Origin: Mermis nigrescens
Taxonomy: Eukaryota; Nematoda; Enoplea; Mermithida; Mermithidae
Length of the DNA: 64,000 nucleotides
NCBI GenBank assembly: GCA_036768485.1
Contig: JAVLUZ010000154.1
Coordinates: 8,730,342 to 8,794,341, forward strand
Direction of reading: 5' to 3'
Positions within the stretch are counted from its first letter, which is position 1, and every line of letters starts with the position of its first letter. Of this stretch, positions 24,185 to 34,828 are shown in pieces. The position numbers were made by a program, and so were the translations under genes. The notes under the pieces were generated by a model that saw only the letters and a list, made by a program, of their open reading frames with translations, was not told the origin of the DNA and did no database searches.

Positions 24185-24699
24185 GCCTGTATACACACAT
24201 CTAGTATCATATGCATATACTTTAGTACTGGTTCCTATACTTAGTACACATAAGGCCCGGGCCCGGCCCAATTGTTCGCTGGCGATCACGCTCCCCCTCA
24301 GCAGAATTTCGGGGCAGCCCCGAAAAATTTTGCAAAAGCACTTAAATCTTAAAATTTCTTATTTCCGAAGCAATTGAATACAGCAAATAAATAAGAAAAA
24401 AGTTTAGCTCGAAACGCGAAAATTCTGTGATATTTCCATGCCAGAATGACAAGAATGTTTACGCATGAGATGCGAATCTTTTGCAGACTATTGTCATTTC
24501 ATGTTATGCAGCTTTTATGATGTCAAAAGCTTTGCGGCTTTTGTCAATTACCTAGTCAAAATTTCTTAGAATAAATCTTGAAGAGACGTTACTCCTGTCT
24601 GGTTGACACCTACCTTTTGTACATGAATTTCCAGAGTTGTTACAGAAAACACGTATGACTCGTTTATAGTGCCCTTTTCGACGAAATTAGGTTATCAAC

Positions 24700-24786
24700 G
24701 AAGGGATTCAAACCACAATACCCTTATGGGCTTCTTGTTTCACGGTCCAGCGCTTTAACTGCTCGCTCGACCAACGCTGATTCGTT
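24700..24786 (-). pseudogene. tRNA-like (SINE-type) sequence, Ser/Leu-like
   Basis: On the minus strand: AGCGTTGGTCGAGCGAGC (A-box region), TTAAAGCGCTGGACC, a longer variable region, then GGTTTGAATCCC (B box). The long variable region resembles tRNA-Ser/Leu types. The ends do not form a good acceptor stem, so this is tRNA-derived. A related sequence at 25661-25738 has the same orientation, and both are followed to the right by a foldback. Confidence 0.65.
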
Positions 24787-24896
24787 TCGATAACAAAGAG
24801 TGCAAGTTATTGAAGCTTTTAGTGGATAAGCCACAAATATAACATCACTAACGGTAGCCATTGAGCTAACATGTACTAAGACAGCTAACCTGAGCG

Positions 24897-25049
24897 TTCA
24901 TGACTGATCAAAATGTTGGTGCCAGCGTTTAAAATAAGCCCTAGTAATGGGGTGCGATTCGCGCCACTCGCTTTGCTCGCTCCGCTCGTCGCATTCCATT
25001 ACTCAGGCTTATTTTAAACTCTGGCACTAACATTTTGATCAGTCATGAA
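24897..25049. repeat. Foldback (inverted repeat) copy 1
   Basis: Arms of about 60 bp: TTCATGACTGATCAAAATGT ... and its inverse ending ACATTTTGATCAGTCATGAA, including 'gccagcgtttaaaataagcc' and 'ggcttattttaaactctggc'. The centre holds 'attcgcgccactcgctttgc'. Copy 2 at 25813-25955 has the same arms with its centre in the opposite orientation. Confidence 0.9.
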
Positions 25050-25660
25050 TGCACATAACTAAGCCAAAGCTTAATAATCAGGTAATCCCACAAAATAGTC
25101 CTCAAATAAATAAGCATAAAATTCGAGCGTTCCAAAAATCACACAAGTCCTACTCACTTAAGCGTTTGATAACGCAGTTTAAAAATGTCACCAATTAAAT
25201 CAGCGCATGCAAAAAACTAGGAAAAGTGTGAAGCACGAACATTTCGGGCCCTGAGCATAGCTTTGTATACTTTTTCAATTCATGTACAAAAGGTATGTGT
25301 CGGCAGTAGCCTAGACTGCAAAATAGGTCGAATACAGTTTAGTATTACTTGCAGTCAAAAACCAAAAACGTCGTAAACTTACGTTGCCAGTTGTCCGTGC
25401 CAACTGCTCGCCTCAACGATTTTTCCCAACGCTACCTCAAAATTTAAAACTCCTTACCTGATCATATGGTCACTTCTCCTAACGTTTGTTCGTTCAAAAC
25501 AGAGCTCCTAAACATTGATTTTACGATTTTATTGTTGGGGCATAACCTAATTATATCACTTCCGTGATTGGCATTCGTGTAGCAAATTCACATGTCTTAA
25601 GATAGTCGTATTGTAAATGCGTATGTATGCAGTTCGTAGCATCCGATAAAGTCGAAGAAA

Positions 25661-25738
25661 GTCGCAGCGAAGCAGATTCGAAACGTGGACCTCTTGCTTC
25701 AAAGCTCAGAACCTTAACCAATGGACTAACGCTGATTC
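25661..25738 (-). pseudogene. tRNA-like (SINE-type) sequence, second copy
   Basis: Minus strand: TCAGCGTTAGTCCATTGGTT (A-box region), TTAAGGTTCTGAGC, and CGTTTCGAATCT (B box). Shares the CAGCGTT start with the copy at 24700-24786 but the body differs, suggesting diverged relatives or two tRNA sources. Followed at 25813 by foldback copy 2. Confidence 0.6.
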
Positions 25739-25812
25739 ATTTCGATCAAGAAAGCAAGGTATTCGTGATGTTCTGAATTGATTTACCTGCTTATTAGGCT
25801 TAGGTTCAGTAT

Positions 25813-25955
25813 CATGGACTGACCAAAATGTTGGTGCCAGCGTTTAAAATAAGCTCGAGTAATGCAATGCGACGAGCGGAGCGAGCGACGCGAATCGCAT
25901 CCCATTACGTAGGCTTATTTTAAACGCTGGCACCAACATTTTGGTCAGTCACATG
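25813..25955. repeat. Foldback (inverted repeat) copy 2
   Basis: Arms GGACTGACCAAAATGTTGGT ... and ACCAACATTTTGGTCAGTC, including 'gccagcgtttaaaataagc' and 'gcttattttaaacgctggc'. The centre ('gacgagcggagcgagcgacg') is the reverse complement of the copy-1 centre. The arms are more nearly perfect than in copy 1. Confidence 0.9.
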
Positions 25956-26344
25956 AATCTACAGAAACAATCCGAGCAATGACTTATTTGTTTTCGACTT
26001 GACTCAATTCGAACCAGTTAGGTGGCAGCTTTCCCCAAATACTACTTGCTGTACGTATTTATGACGCGGCTATCTTAATACATGCTACACCAATGCCCCG
26101 TGATCTGTATGTCCTTTTGTTCAATCACTGTTTTATCGCGTATTCGTGTTTTATCTCTATTTTCCTGGACAATAAACATTTTCTTGCTTATTGTTTTTGT
26201 TCCTTTTTCAGGTTTATTCTAAAAAATCGCTGCAAAACGGAACGGCGTTACGCAACCGCATAGCTCCATTTTGAAAATTCAAAAATTTTTTTAGGAGGGG
26301 ATTTCCCCTTCCCCCCCCACTGGCTACGCCATTGCCTACATACA

Positions 26345-26416
26345 TAATTGACTGGCCTTTCGGATGAGACGGATAGCCACCACCGCCACCGGTCATTTCG
26401 TCTCGTCGTCGTTCCA
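26345..26416 (-). CDS. Possible first coding exon of an unrecognised gene
   Basis: The minus-strand ATG near 26416 opens MERRRDEMTGGGGG and YPSHPKGQSI with coding-like composition, ending at a donor-like TAT/GTATGT. The next bases are the end of a transposon (CAATGGCGTAGCCAGTGGGG), so a TE lies right at the exon border. No partner exon was found. Tentative. Confidence 0.35.
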
Positions 26417-26695
26417 TCGAAACAGGAAAGAGGCTATATACAGTAACAATAGCTTGATATACAAACAAATTAAGTGCGGTAAGTTTGACAGCTTGCTGTA
26501 AAATTTTAAAAAGATAAATGAAACGCGATTCGACGTTCTGTTTCGAAATTCTTGACATTTCGCAGCAGGTACCTCTGGTAATTCTAAAGTTCAATTCAGT
26601 CAATCAAAAAAGACGTTATAAGTATCAATCTCTCTCGCAATACGGTTCCTTAACCGTCTCCTGCGCAGTCTTCTTTTATAAGTACTTACCTGAAC

Positions 26696-26927
26696 ATAGT
26701 CTGTTTCATTTTACTTTAAGGTTTTCGAAAAAATTTAAAGTACCTACAAAAGTGCTTTAAACTAATACCCTGATTGAAATATTCTACAATATATCGAGCT
26801 ATGAGAGGATGTTCGCCTCTGCTTAGCCACATTACTGAATCAACATTTTAAACCACTTATATGTATGTAGCTTTATGCATGCGGTTTTAATTTAAAGGAA
26901 AACCGCAGTTAAATGAAGCCGACTATA
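26696..26927. mobile_element. Short inverted-repeat element (TAGTCTGTTTCATTT type)
   Basis: Left ATAGTCTGTTTCATTTTACT, right GTTAAATGAAGCCGACTATA. Shares its terminal motif with the tRNA-bearing elements at 6740 and 7336 but has a different interior ('aaagtgctttaaac', 'aaaccactta'). An inverted relative lies at 27395-27622. Confidence 0.65.
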
Positions 26928-27153
26928 GTCTATTTTTTAAGCTAGTATACACGAAAATTGCTCAGCAAACCAAATTCATTATTACTGGAACACCCAGTTT
27001 CTTCATCGCTCGACCCGCGACGCAACCTTTGAGAAAATTTGATACCTACTCCGCCGAGAAGGAAAAAATCAAGTGCCGAAGTGAAAAGAAAATTGGTTTT
27101 CCGAGCCAATTCGTTTCATATATTACTATGCAGCTTAAAAAATTAAAACAAAC

Positions 27154-27394
27154 TATAGTCTGTTCCACGAAGCCTTGTGCATGGATCACAATTCTTGAGT
27201 CAATATAAATAGATTACAAAAGCGGTTTAAACAGAAACAACAATTACGATACTGGGCATAGCAATGAATAAGCATACGAAGTTTTACCATACAAAATTCT
27301 GTTACAATAAGATGCGTAGAAACTACTTTTGTAGCTGCTCGCTTGGTCGCTGAAAATTGATTTCCATGCACAAGGTTTCGTGACATACACTATA
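27154..27394. mobile_element. Short TA-flanked MITE
   Basis: Left TATAGTCTGTTCCACGAAGC, right inverse with 'cttgtgcatgga' / 'tccatgcacaag'. About 240 bp, no coding. Its close relative at 27636-28415 is split by a piggyBac-like insertion. Confidence 0.75.
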
Positions 27395-27622
27395 CATAGT
27401 TTCATTCATTTTATAACTTTGCGGTTCCCTCTTCAATTTAATCTACATATATGTATCAGGCTATAAAAGTGGTTTAATATTTCGATATAGTAATGTGGCT
27501 GAGCAATGGCAAACGTCTCCCCCTCGATGTACTGTAGAATGTCACAACTATAGCACTAGTTTAAAGCGCTTTTGCAGGCACTTTAAATTTTTTCAAAAAC
27601 CTCAAGAAACAGACCAACTTAT
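27395..27622. mobile_element. Short MITE, inverted relative of 26696-26927
   Basis: Reverse-complement blocks of 26696-26927 in order: 'aaagtggtttaat', 'gtaatgtggctgagca', 'gtctccccctcgatgtactg', 'aaagcgcttttgcaggcac', 'gaaacagac'. Abuts the neighbouring MITE directly. Confidence 0.6.
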
Positions 27623-27635
27623 ACCTGTATTTACC

Positions 27636-28415
27636 TATAGTCGTTTCACAAAATCCTGTGCATGAATCCCAATTCATCGTGAGTCAATATAAATAAATAC
27701 GAAAGCGGTTTAAGCCTCGCATTCCCGTGAACTAGGACGGCGTCCTAACCGATCACTTTTTTGTGATTTTTTTGTTGTATGTTTTGTATGACTATAAAAC
27801 ATTGTCTAGCCTCATCTTAGCCCTAGTTACATCATTTGAAATGTTCAAGCTAGTAAATAAAATTATACATCCTGAAAAATTAGCATATTTTCATGATTAA
27901 AATGTAAAAACTTAAATTACAAAAAACGTTTTGGTCAATGATTAATATAGGATTGGTGAGCTTCTACTTTTTAATCAGCTACTACAGTCCTTGAATGATG
28001 TTTTAGTCAACTAAAATATACTATTTGTATTTATTTTATGCATGTAACACCTCACGCCTATGCTCAAGTATGACAGCAGTTTTTTTATTTATAACTTCTC
28101 ACAAAGTTGCTTTAGCAAGAAATAACAAACATATTCGGAAAGAGCTTGAAAAATTGCACAAAAGAATACTTATATTTGCTATGTTAAGTGAGACTAATAA
28201 TATTTTAACCTGGCTAGGACGGCGTCCTAGCACAGGAACCTTTGACTTCAAAAAACACACGGGAATCCGAGGGTTAAACTGAAGCCGGAATCACGATACT
28301 ACGCATAGGAATTTAAGCATATAATGTTTTACCACGCCCAGAAATCACCTTTCTAGCTGCTCGCTAGATCGTTGAAAATTGATTTCCATGCACCATGTTC
28401 CGTGAAATAGACAGG
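27636..28415. mobile_element. TA-flanked MITE split by a piggyBac-like element
   Basis: The left half (27636-27713) and right half (28274-28415) match the left and right halves of 27154-27394. The split falls exactly at the TTAA used by the nested element. Confidence 0.75.
27714..28273. mobile_element. Non-autonomous piggyBac-like element
   Basis: Inverted termini (G/C)CCTCGNATTCCCGTG lie directly inside TTAA at 27710-27713 and 28274-28277. Duplicated TTAA is the piggyBac target signature. Both ends carry a subterminal palindrome AGGACGGCGTCCT (near 27738 and 28217). 560 bp, AT-rich interior, no transposase. Confidence 0.85.
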
Positions 28416-29779
28416 TTACAGTAACAAGTTAAGAAAAGCTATTTAAAGGTGACGTTTAACCTGCTATATAGTTATTTTTGAATTCTCAGCAAACATTTCG
28501 CAGTGACAAAAATATCCCAATGGGTGACGACAATTTACCCTAGAATAACGATACCTACATATCTTAGGTAGCGCGTTAGCGCGTACCTATAATATACTTG
28601 GGTACCCCCAACACCTGTGCACCCCCTCTACAGCTATAACGGGACACTTCTGGAAGGTGCGGTTTTTTTAAAAGAAAGATAATAAAAAAATTCGCTGCCC
28701 GTGTTTTTTGTTTTTCTTGAAACTCAAAACTGACTGTGTAAAGAAGGTGTAAAGTTTTTGTCTAACGTTATAACATAGGACAAATTTTGGGACCTTTTTA
28801 CTGCGGCATGTGGACAACTGAGTATTGATGACTCGAAGGATTGAACAGGATAGGATAATAGAGGGATAAATTCTACAGATGACCCTTTTTTTGTTTTTTA
28901 TAATTCGCATTAGTTATCGAATGGCAGTGTAAAGAGTGCGAAAATCTGGGGGTGAAAAAGCACTTTTTGGTCGAGTTTTCAACCTGCCTATGTCCGATAC
29001 TAACTCCGGTTATGAGTTTTTTGAAATGTTCTCTGACAGAAATGTAGAGCGGATCAAGGGCTACATTCTGCATATAAGCAAAGTCTTCTATGCTCTATGG
29101 TGAGTTAGATCCTGGGGTTTAAAGTTTACACTCTAGTGGATTGTGTAAAAAAACGGATTTTAACTGAGATTTCTCTGCCAAATTTTTCCGCTTATGAGTC
29201 AGTGTAAATTAAAGACAGCATTAATAAAGTGCCTCTCAGAGGCTAAACATCGCAGCAAACCGCATTTAAAAAAACGCAATATTGAGTTATTTATGGGGGT
29301 GTAAAGTTCGAAATCAGAGGTAAAAAATGGGCGAAAAAACACGTTTTTTCCGAAGTTTGATTAATAAATCATACCAAATAATTTTTGCAAGAGAATTTAG
29401 GCACACAGGAATGTACTACGATTTAAAAGCTACAAATTGTACCAAACCGAATTTCTTTAAACTCAATGGAGAGTTCGGTACGGAATTTTAACGTTTACAG
29501 TGTTCTAAATGATGGAAAATACGTTTTTGTTGCGTTTTTTGTTCGCCACTTTCTCCGTCCAGAAGTCGGGATAAGTCTGATAGAATAAAAATAAAGTGCT
29601 TTATATCGGGTGCATGTCAAAGCATTTTGTCTATACATTGATATTTAGCGAGTGTAAAGTCAAAAATTTGGAGTTTAAAATGCGTTTCTGTCTTGTTTTT
29701 TCTGCCTGCTTCTCCGGTTACGAGTCAGGGACACGTTTATCAAGTCTAGAAATGGACCAGGAACCAAATTTTATATGCC

Positions 29780-30705
29780 AGTCTGGCGCATATGTTTACA
29801 CTCTACGGTGTTGTAAAGTAGTTTACACCAATTGTTAGTTTGCCCATAGAACATTATGTAGACTTAATTTTTTCATAAATATTAATCGTAATATCGAAAC
29901 AATATCAAAATTACGAATCTGACTAAAATCTTCTTTACACTAGGTGTTTACATGAAGTTTACACTACATACGTATTTATCTTCGTTTTTGAGCATTCCAG
30001 AAACCTAATTTTTTCCTGGAGTCTAGAAGTTTTCAAAGGATCAAATGTGAGACGTCACGTAGGCGCGTTTGTTTACATCCAACAGTGATGTAAAGTAGTT
30101 TACACTCATTGTTTATATGTCCTCAGACCATTGTAGAGACATAATTTTTTCATGAATGTTGATCATAATATCCGAGTAATTTTTTACACTGCATGTTAGC
30201 CTTTGTTCTAGAGCATTGCAAAACCGAAATTTTTTCCTGAGATATAAAAATTTACAGGGAATGAAATATATACGTCAGTTGGGCGCGCTTGCTTACACTC
30301 AGCAGTATTGCAAAGTGGTTTAAACCTAATGTTTATTGTCTTTAAAACATTATGGAGACTCATTTTTCCATAAATGTTGAAAGTAATATCGGAGCAATAT
30401 CAAAATTACGAATCCGACTAAAATATTCATTACGCTATGTGTTTGTGTAAAGTTTACATTACGTGTTAACCTTAATTCGATAGACTTGCAGAGACTTTGT
30501 AACTGAAGTCAAGAAATTTTCAAGGATTCATATGTGAGACATCAATTAAGTGAGTTTGTTTACCCTCAAAAGTAATCTAAAGTGATTTAAAAATTATGTT
30601 CAAGTGTCCTTAGATCATTGAAGAGATGTAATTTTGTCTTAAATGGGTTGCATTAAAGTTAAATCCTTCTTAGCCGTGTTTATAATATGTTTCACAAAAT
30701 CTTGC
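29780..30705 (+). repeat. Diverged tandem satellite (220-280 bp units) in left copy
   Basis: Units start near 29790, 30070, 30292 and 30560 with 'gtttacactcaacagtgatg'-type lines, followed by 'taaagtagtttacac', 'agaccattgtagagac', 'aatatcaaaattacgaat' and 'gtgagacgtcac'. The same array is at about 36050-36965 in the right copy. Non-coding; rich in GTGTAAAG and its inverse CTTTACAC. Confidence 0.75.
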
Positions 30706-30716
30706 ACATGGAGAGC

Positions 30717-31503
30717 TGACTGATTATGAAGGAATAGTTTTGAAAAATGAGCTTGCTAAGCGAGAGTTGTAAACTAAGAGGAGCTTAAAGTTTAAAACTA
30801 CCATTAAATTATAAAGATAATAATAAAAGATTTAAAGCTTTAAGAAAAAGAAAATGTGGTAAATTAAAACAAATTTAAAGGATATGATGAAACATTATTG
30901 TTGAGAATAGGACGATCACGTGCTATGTATAATGACTCCTTGATTAAAAGATCAAAAGAGTTGGATGCTCGACTGATAACCTTGAAGCAATGTGATGTAA
31001 TTAGATGATTGCTATTTGAGATATGTTTGTGAATAGCCGATAAACTATCACCCTGAATTGGCTTTCCTGTAGCAAATGAGATGCCAGTATGCTCTGCCAT
31101 TCTACTCCCAAAATGTCGGCGAGTTTCACCGATGTAACTAGCCATACAGCTAGTACACGTATACTTACTAAATTTGAGAGTAGCTTAGCAGGTACAGCAT
31201 CCTTGTTCTTGAAAAACCGCTTGATACACATAACAGGTTTGTAAACAAACCTTACTCTAATCTGAGGGTAAAATGCAGATATAACTTTTAGAATTCTGCT
31301 GCGTACATTGTAGCCATGCACACCAGTGTAAGGCAAAACAAGAGAATAGCATATAGTTTATCACACCCGAATTTTATGTCATCACTCTTACTATAAACTT
31401 TTGTCATAAAGTCTGATATGACCTTATCAATCAAGCTAAGCGGATACTCATTTTGCAGTAGATGTGTGCACAGAAGTCGACAAGTGTGCACAGAAGTCGA
31501 CAA
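30717..31503 (-). pseudogene. Penelope-like element fragment with GIY-YIG endonuclease
   Basis: Three minus-strand frame pieces follow the C-terminal half of Penelope-like polyproteins: an RT-tail piece (LLQNEYPLSLIDKVISDF), a linker piece (TGVHGYNVRSRILKVI, then IKRFFKNKD) and a GIY-YIG piece (ASYIGETRRHFGSRMAEHTG) with later NHLITSHCF and IKESLYI segments. Known: Penelope-like elements fuse RT to a GIY-YIG nuclease. Breaks: frameshifts near 31160 and 31330, no RT core. The fragment is flanked by inverted copies of a ~135-bp segment (30730-30862 and 31738-31870), and a 20-bp sequence (GTGTGCACAGAAGTCGACAA) is tandemly doubled at its edge (31464-31503). It replaces ~75 bp present in the right copy. 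Confidence 0.82.
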
Positions 31504-31980
31504 AGATATGCAGCTTTATTGTAATCATGTACATTAATAAGCCGTAAACTGTTAGTATTCTCTACACCTAGTAGTTGTGTAAAGTTTGCACTATTCATTT
31601 GTTGTTAATATGTAGTCTATACTACAAATTTATTTTACTACCAAATCAAAGCGTTAGTGTTCCTTACATTTGATATTTGCGTGAAGTTTTTGAATTTTTG
31701 CCGAAAAACTTTGCCTTCTAATTTACCAACATCCCGCCTTTTCCATTTTCTTAAAGTTTAAAATCTTTTATAAGTCTCTTAATAATTTAATGGTAGGTTT
31801 TAACTTTAAGTTTATCTTGGTTTACAACTCTCGCTTAGCAAGCTCATTTTTCAAAACTTTTTCATAGTGATCAGATTAGTCGCGTTTAGTTTGGAATTGG
31901 TGGACGGTCGTTATATTATTACTCGGCTTAAATAAACCAAGTGACTATCTTTTGATTATTTTCTTTATCGCAAATTCAAA

Positions 31981-32062
31981 CACCCAATTTTCAATTTGAA
32001 AATTGACCCAATTTTCAATTTGAAAATTGATCCGATTTTCAATTTGAAAATTGAAAATTGGG
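31981..32062. repeat. 22-bp palindromic tandem repeat
   Basis: Three units of CCAATTTTCAATTTGAAAAT type in the left copy; the right copy (37543-37600) has two. Each unit is self-complementary (TTTTCAA/TTGAAAA). Confidence 0.85.
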
Positions 32063-32373
32063 TGTTTTTAATTTCAAAAGTCACAACACATTGTGCTTGT
32101 GTATTGATTGAGTGAGGATTTGCAATGTGAATTCGTTGGTTAAATATTTGTGCTTGATTATAAGTGAACTGCACATTAAGACGAAATAACTTAATGGAGT
32201 TTTAATTTGAAAATGGATGGTGTCAATAAGGTTGTCTTGTTTAAAAAGGATAATGCTGATGTTAAGAACAATATTGTTTTCCGCGTTCTTGAACTGTTGT
32301 CATTATTGTGGCACTGTTACTGATTGTGTTTACTGAGTGATGTACTGAAATCACGCTAATTAAAAGTAGTGTA

Positions 32374-33138
32374 CTAGCAAAGAAAAATGTTCCGATGGAA
32401 CAAAAAAGATGAATATACTTGGAATTGTGGATTATTATGGATGTAAAAGGAGGGGACTAGGAAAAATCTACCTAAAGTCGGAAAATCTGCTAAAAATCAC
32501 ACTTTCTCTAAGCAACGCAAAAAATCGATGTATATTCTGCGGCCTCTAAAAAAGTGTCTTTTTTAAATAATGTTCGAAGTTTCAGATAAGAGTGTATAAA
32601 CGAAATCTATCAAGGTTACTTTTTTAAATTGCTGGCACCTGATTGATAGAAAACTAAGAGGTATTGTATTTAAAGTTGTTTTATTTTGTTATGAACATTA
32701 TAGCAAGCAAAGCAGGAGCCGATTGATTAGTGCACACAATAGTTTCGGGCATGCTAGTGTATCTACATTTAGTCTGTTTCAAGTCAACTTACGCGTTTCC
32801 TACTGTTTTAAACCAACCATGTCTTCAATTGTCTTCGATGTTTGCTATTTCATTCAATTGGCTTGGAAGACTGTTAGTTTACTTAATATCATTTCCCATA
32901 GCTACTGCATAGCTAACGTGCTGCTGTTTCAATCACTGTTATGGTTGAATATTTATTTTAATCTGTTGGCCGCAGAATATACATCGATTTTTTGCGTTGC
33001 TTAGAGAAAGTGTGATTTTTAGCAGATTTTCCGACTTTAGGTAGATTTTTCCTAGTCCCCTCCTTTTACATCCATAATAATCCACAATTCCAAGTATATT
33101 CATCTTTTTTGTTCCATCGGAACATTTTTCTTTGCTAG
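32374..33138. mobile_element. TA-flanked element with ~165-bp inverted arms
   Basis: Left CTAGCAAAGAAAAATGTTCC, right GGAACATTTTTCTTTGCTAG, inverted over about 165 bp, with TA on each side (32372-32373, 33139-33140). 765 bp, no transposase. In the right duplicated copy the same element starts at 37909 but is cut at 38587, inside its right arm. Confidence 0.88.
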
Positions 33139-33185
33139 TATAAACATCACTGAGTGACGACTGACGACTACGATCATCTTATACA

Positions 33186-34410
33186 TGTAACTTAAAGGGC
33201 GGTTGACACTTTAGAGTTGTCTTAGCGCGCGCAAACGAGTTGGCTGATTAAGTACTTGAAGTATGTACGGATAACTAAACCGACAGCACGCCGTCGGGGA
33301 AGGTACCCAACACACAACAACTACCAAAGCAACGAACCCCAATAAGTACCTTCGGGGCTTACCTAAGTACCTATGCTACAGCTAGCGCTGGTCAAGAAGC
33401 TGCGGTAAAAACCTGCACTCTTCCAAAATGACCCTGAATACCTACTACCTAAAATCTCCACGGACGTAATTGGTCCGGTACTTATGGAGATTATGGGAAA
33501 GAGATGCCGACCGCAGATCTTAACCAGGAGTAATTAGATAACCCCGGAATTCGCCCTAGGTCCTTTGACCTTTTTAGACCAAAAGAAATATTTTTCGCGA
33601 AAAGAATTGAAAAGGTTTCGCACTAGATTACCTATGGCGAAACTACTTATAATTTCTGGTTCCAATAGCACTCTGTACTTAAAACACAACAACAAAGAGC
33701 TCTACTCCGGGCTGTCATCAACTATAAAAATTATGTAATAATTTTTATAGATTTTTGGTTTGAAAAAGGAATTGTGAATTTTGCACAAAATGATAACCAA
33801 AGATTTTACCCAACGAAATCCGGCAAGGAATATATGTATGGCCGGCCAAGTCCCACTTCCTAACTACCTGCGATATATTGCACCTCTAGGTAGTTGATTT
33901 TCGTGCTTTTTACCAAATCAAAATAATGTACAAGCAAATGGCGCTGATAGAGTCGGAGATGACACGCCGCAAAAGCAAAGGCCAAACTGCCACCAACCAA
34001 CTCAATAATCCTCAGGGGGATTGGCCTACAGTAATATAGAGAAGAAAAATATTGTATAATGTGTTTATGACAAAAATTGTGTGCTTCTTGCACATAGATT
34101 TTTCGGGTCTCCGCACAGGCTCAACGTGAATAGCGGTCATGTCGCCTATGTTTTTAATGTGAAAAGTGATAGGGGACTTGTAGGGGGTTCCACAGTAAAA
34201 GGTCGCATCTTTGTATCTCTCGCGACACATAGCGACAAGAGTCCAACCAAGTGACACTGCGTGGTCGGAATGCCTCCGCATGTCATATCGTCGATCTGAA
34301 AATATGGCTGGATCGCCAAAGTGGAACCAAACGACCGGATGGTCGGAATTGGCGCACTAATGTGCGCAAAGGCCGTACAAGTAACGGCTCGTGTAGATAC
34401 ACTATCTACA
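33186..34410 (-). repeat. 3' LTR
   Basis: 1225 bp, starts TGTAACTTAAAGGGCGG and ends CACTATCTACA on the plus strand. Near-identical to 50267-51488; differences include a G/A near the start and short indels near 33910, 33995 and 34040. A TATAAAAATT on the minus strand near 33745 may be a promoter element. Confidence 0.96.
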
Positions 34411-34421
34411 CTCCTCCCCTC
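34411..34421 (-). other. Polypurine tract of the retrotransposon
   Basis: The minus strand reads GAGGGGAGGAG directly against the TGTAGATAG start of the 3' LTR, the position and composition of a plus-strand primer. The nested TRIM has a matching AGAGGGAGGAG against its LTR. Confidence 0.85.
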
Positions 34422-34828
34422 ACCGGGAAAAAATTCGGAACACGGGCCGAATTTTTTAAAGTGAAAAATAAAATTAGTAGAAATATGAGAAAATTTGTTG
34501 GGGATCCAACAAATGAAAAATTTTGAGTAATGTATTCAAATTTTTAGGTTGGGCCCCCTGTGGATGGGAAAAAATTTTGAGTTGAAAAGTATGGCGGCTG
34601 AATCCATGACTGAGCCTCTATCGAGTAGTGCAGAAACCTGAAAAATAAATTTGAATAAAAGAAAAATTAAGTAGATTTTAGATAAAATTAAGATAAAATA
34701 AGGCCACACTTGCTCTAAGCAAGTTCGGGAATCAACGAGCTTAAAATGACAAGATTATGCAAAATTTAAAGACAAAAAGTTTAAAGGCAAAGAGAATAAC
34801 GAATCGCGGACTAGTAGTTTTATAATCA
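34422..34828 (-). other. Retrotransposon 3' untranslated segment
   Basis: AT-rich interior between the purine tract and the inserted duplicated unit; no coding frame of note. Confidence 0.6.

Larger units (their letters stand above)
28565..33056 (+). repeat. Large duplicated unit, left copy
   Basis: From TAGGTAGCGCGTTAGCGCG to CCTAGT this unit matches 34829-38587 almost base for base, with occasional substitutions and small indels. It contains no host coding sequence: frames on both strands are short and are conserved only as part of the repeat. Inside are a TGTAAAG-rich satellite (29780-30705), a Penelope-like fragment absent from the other copy (30717-31503), a 22-bp tandem repeat and a TA-flanked element. 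The start is itself a near-palindrome (AGGTAGCGCG / CGCGTACCT). Confidence 0.92.

Noticed and set aside
24605..24680. Minus-strand exon-like segment with donor AAAAG/GTAGGT
   Set aside because: Good donor and open frame (INESYVFSVTTLEIHVQK) but no convincing acceptor or partner exon; next to tRNA-like repeat.
25370..25480. Minus-strand donors GTAAGG and GTAAGT near 25455 and 25380
   Set aside because: Upstream frames hit stops quickly; at best an untranslated first exon.
28025..28282. 85-codon plus-strand frame
   Set aside because: Lies inside the piggyBac-like element and crosses its terminus; no transposase similarity.
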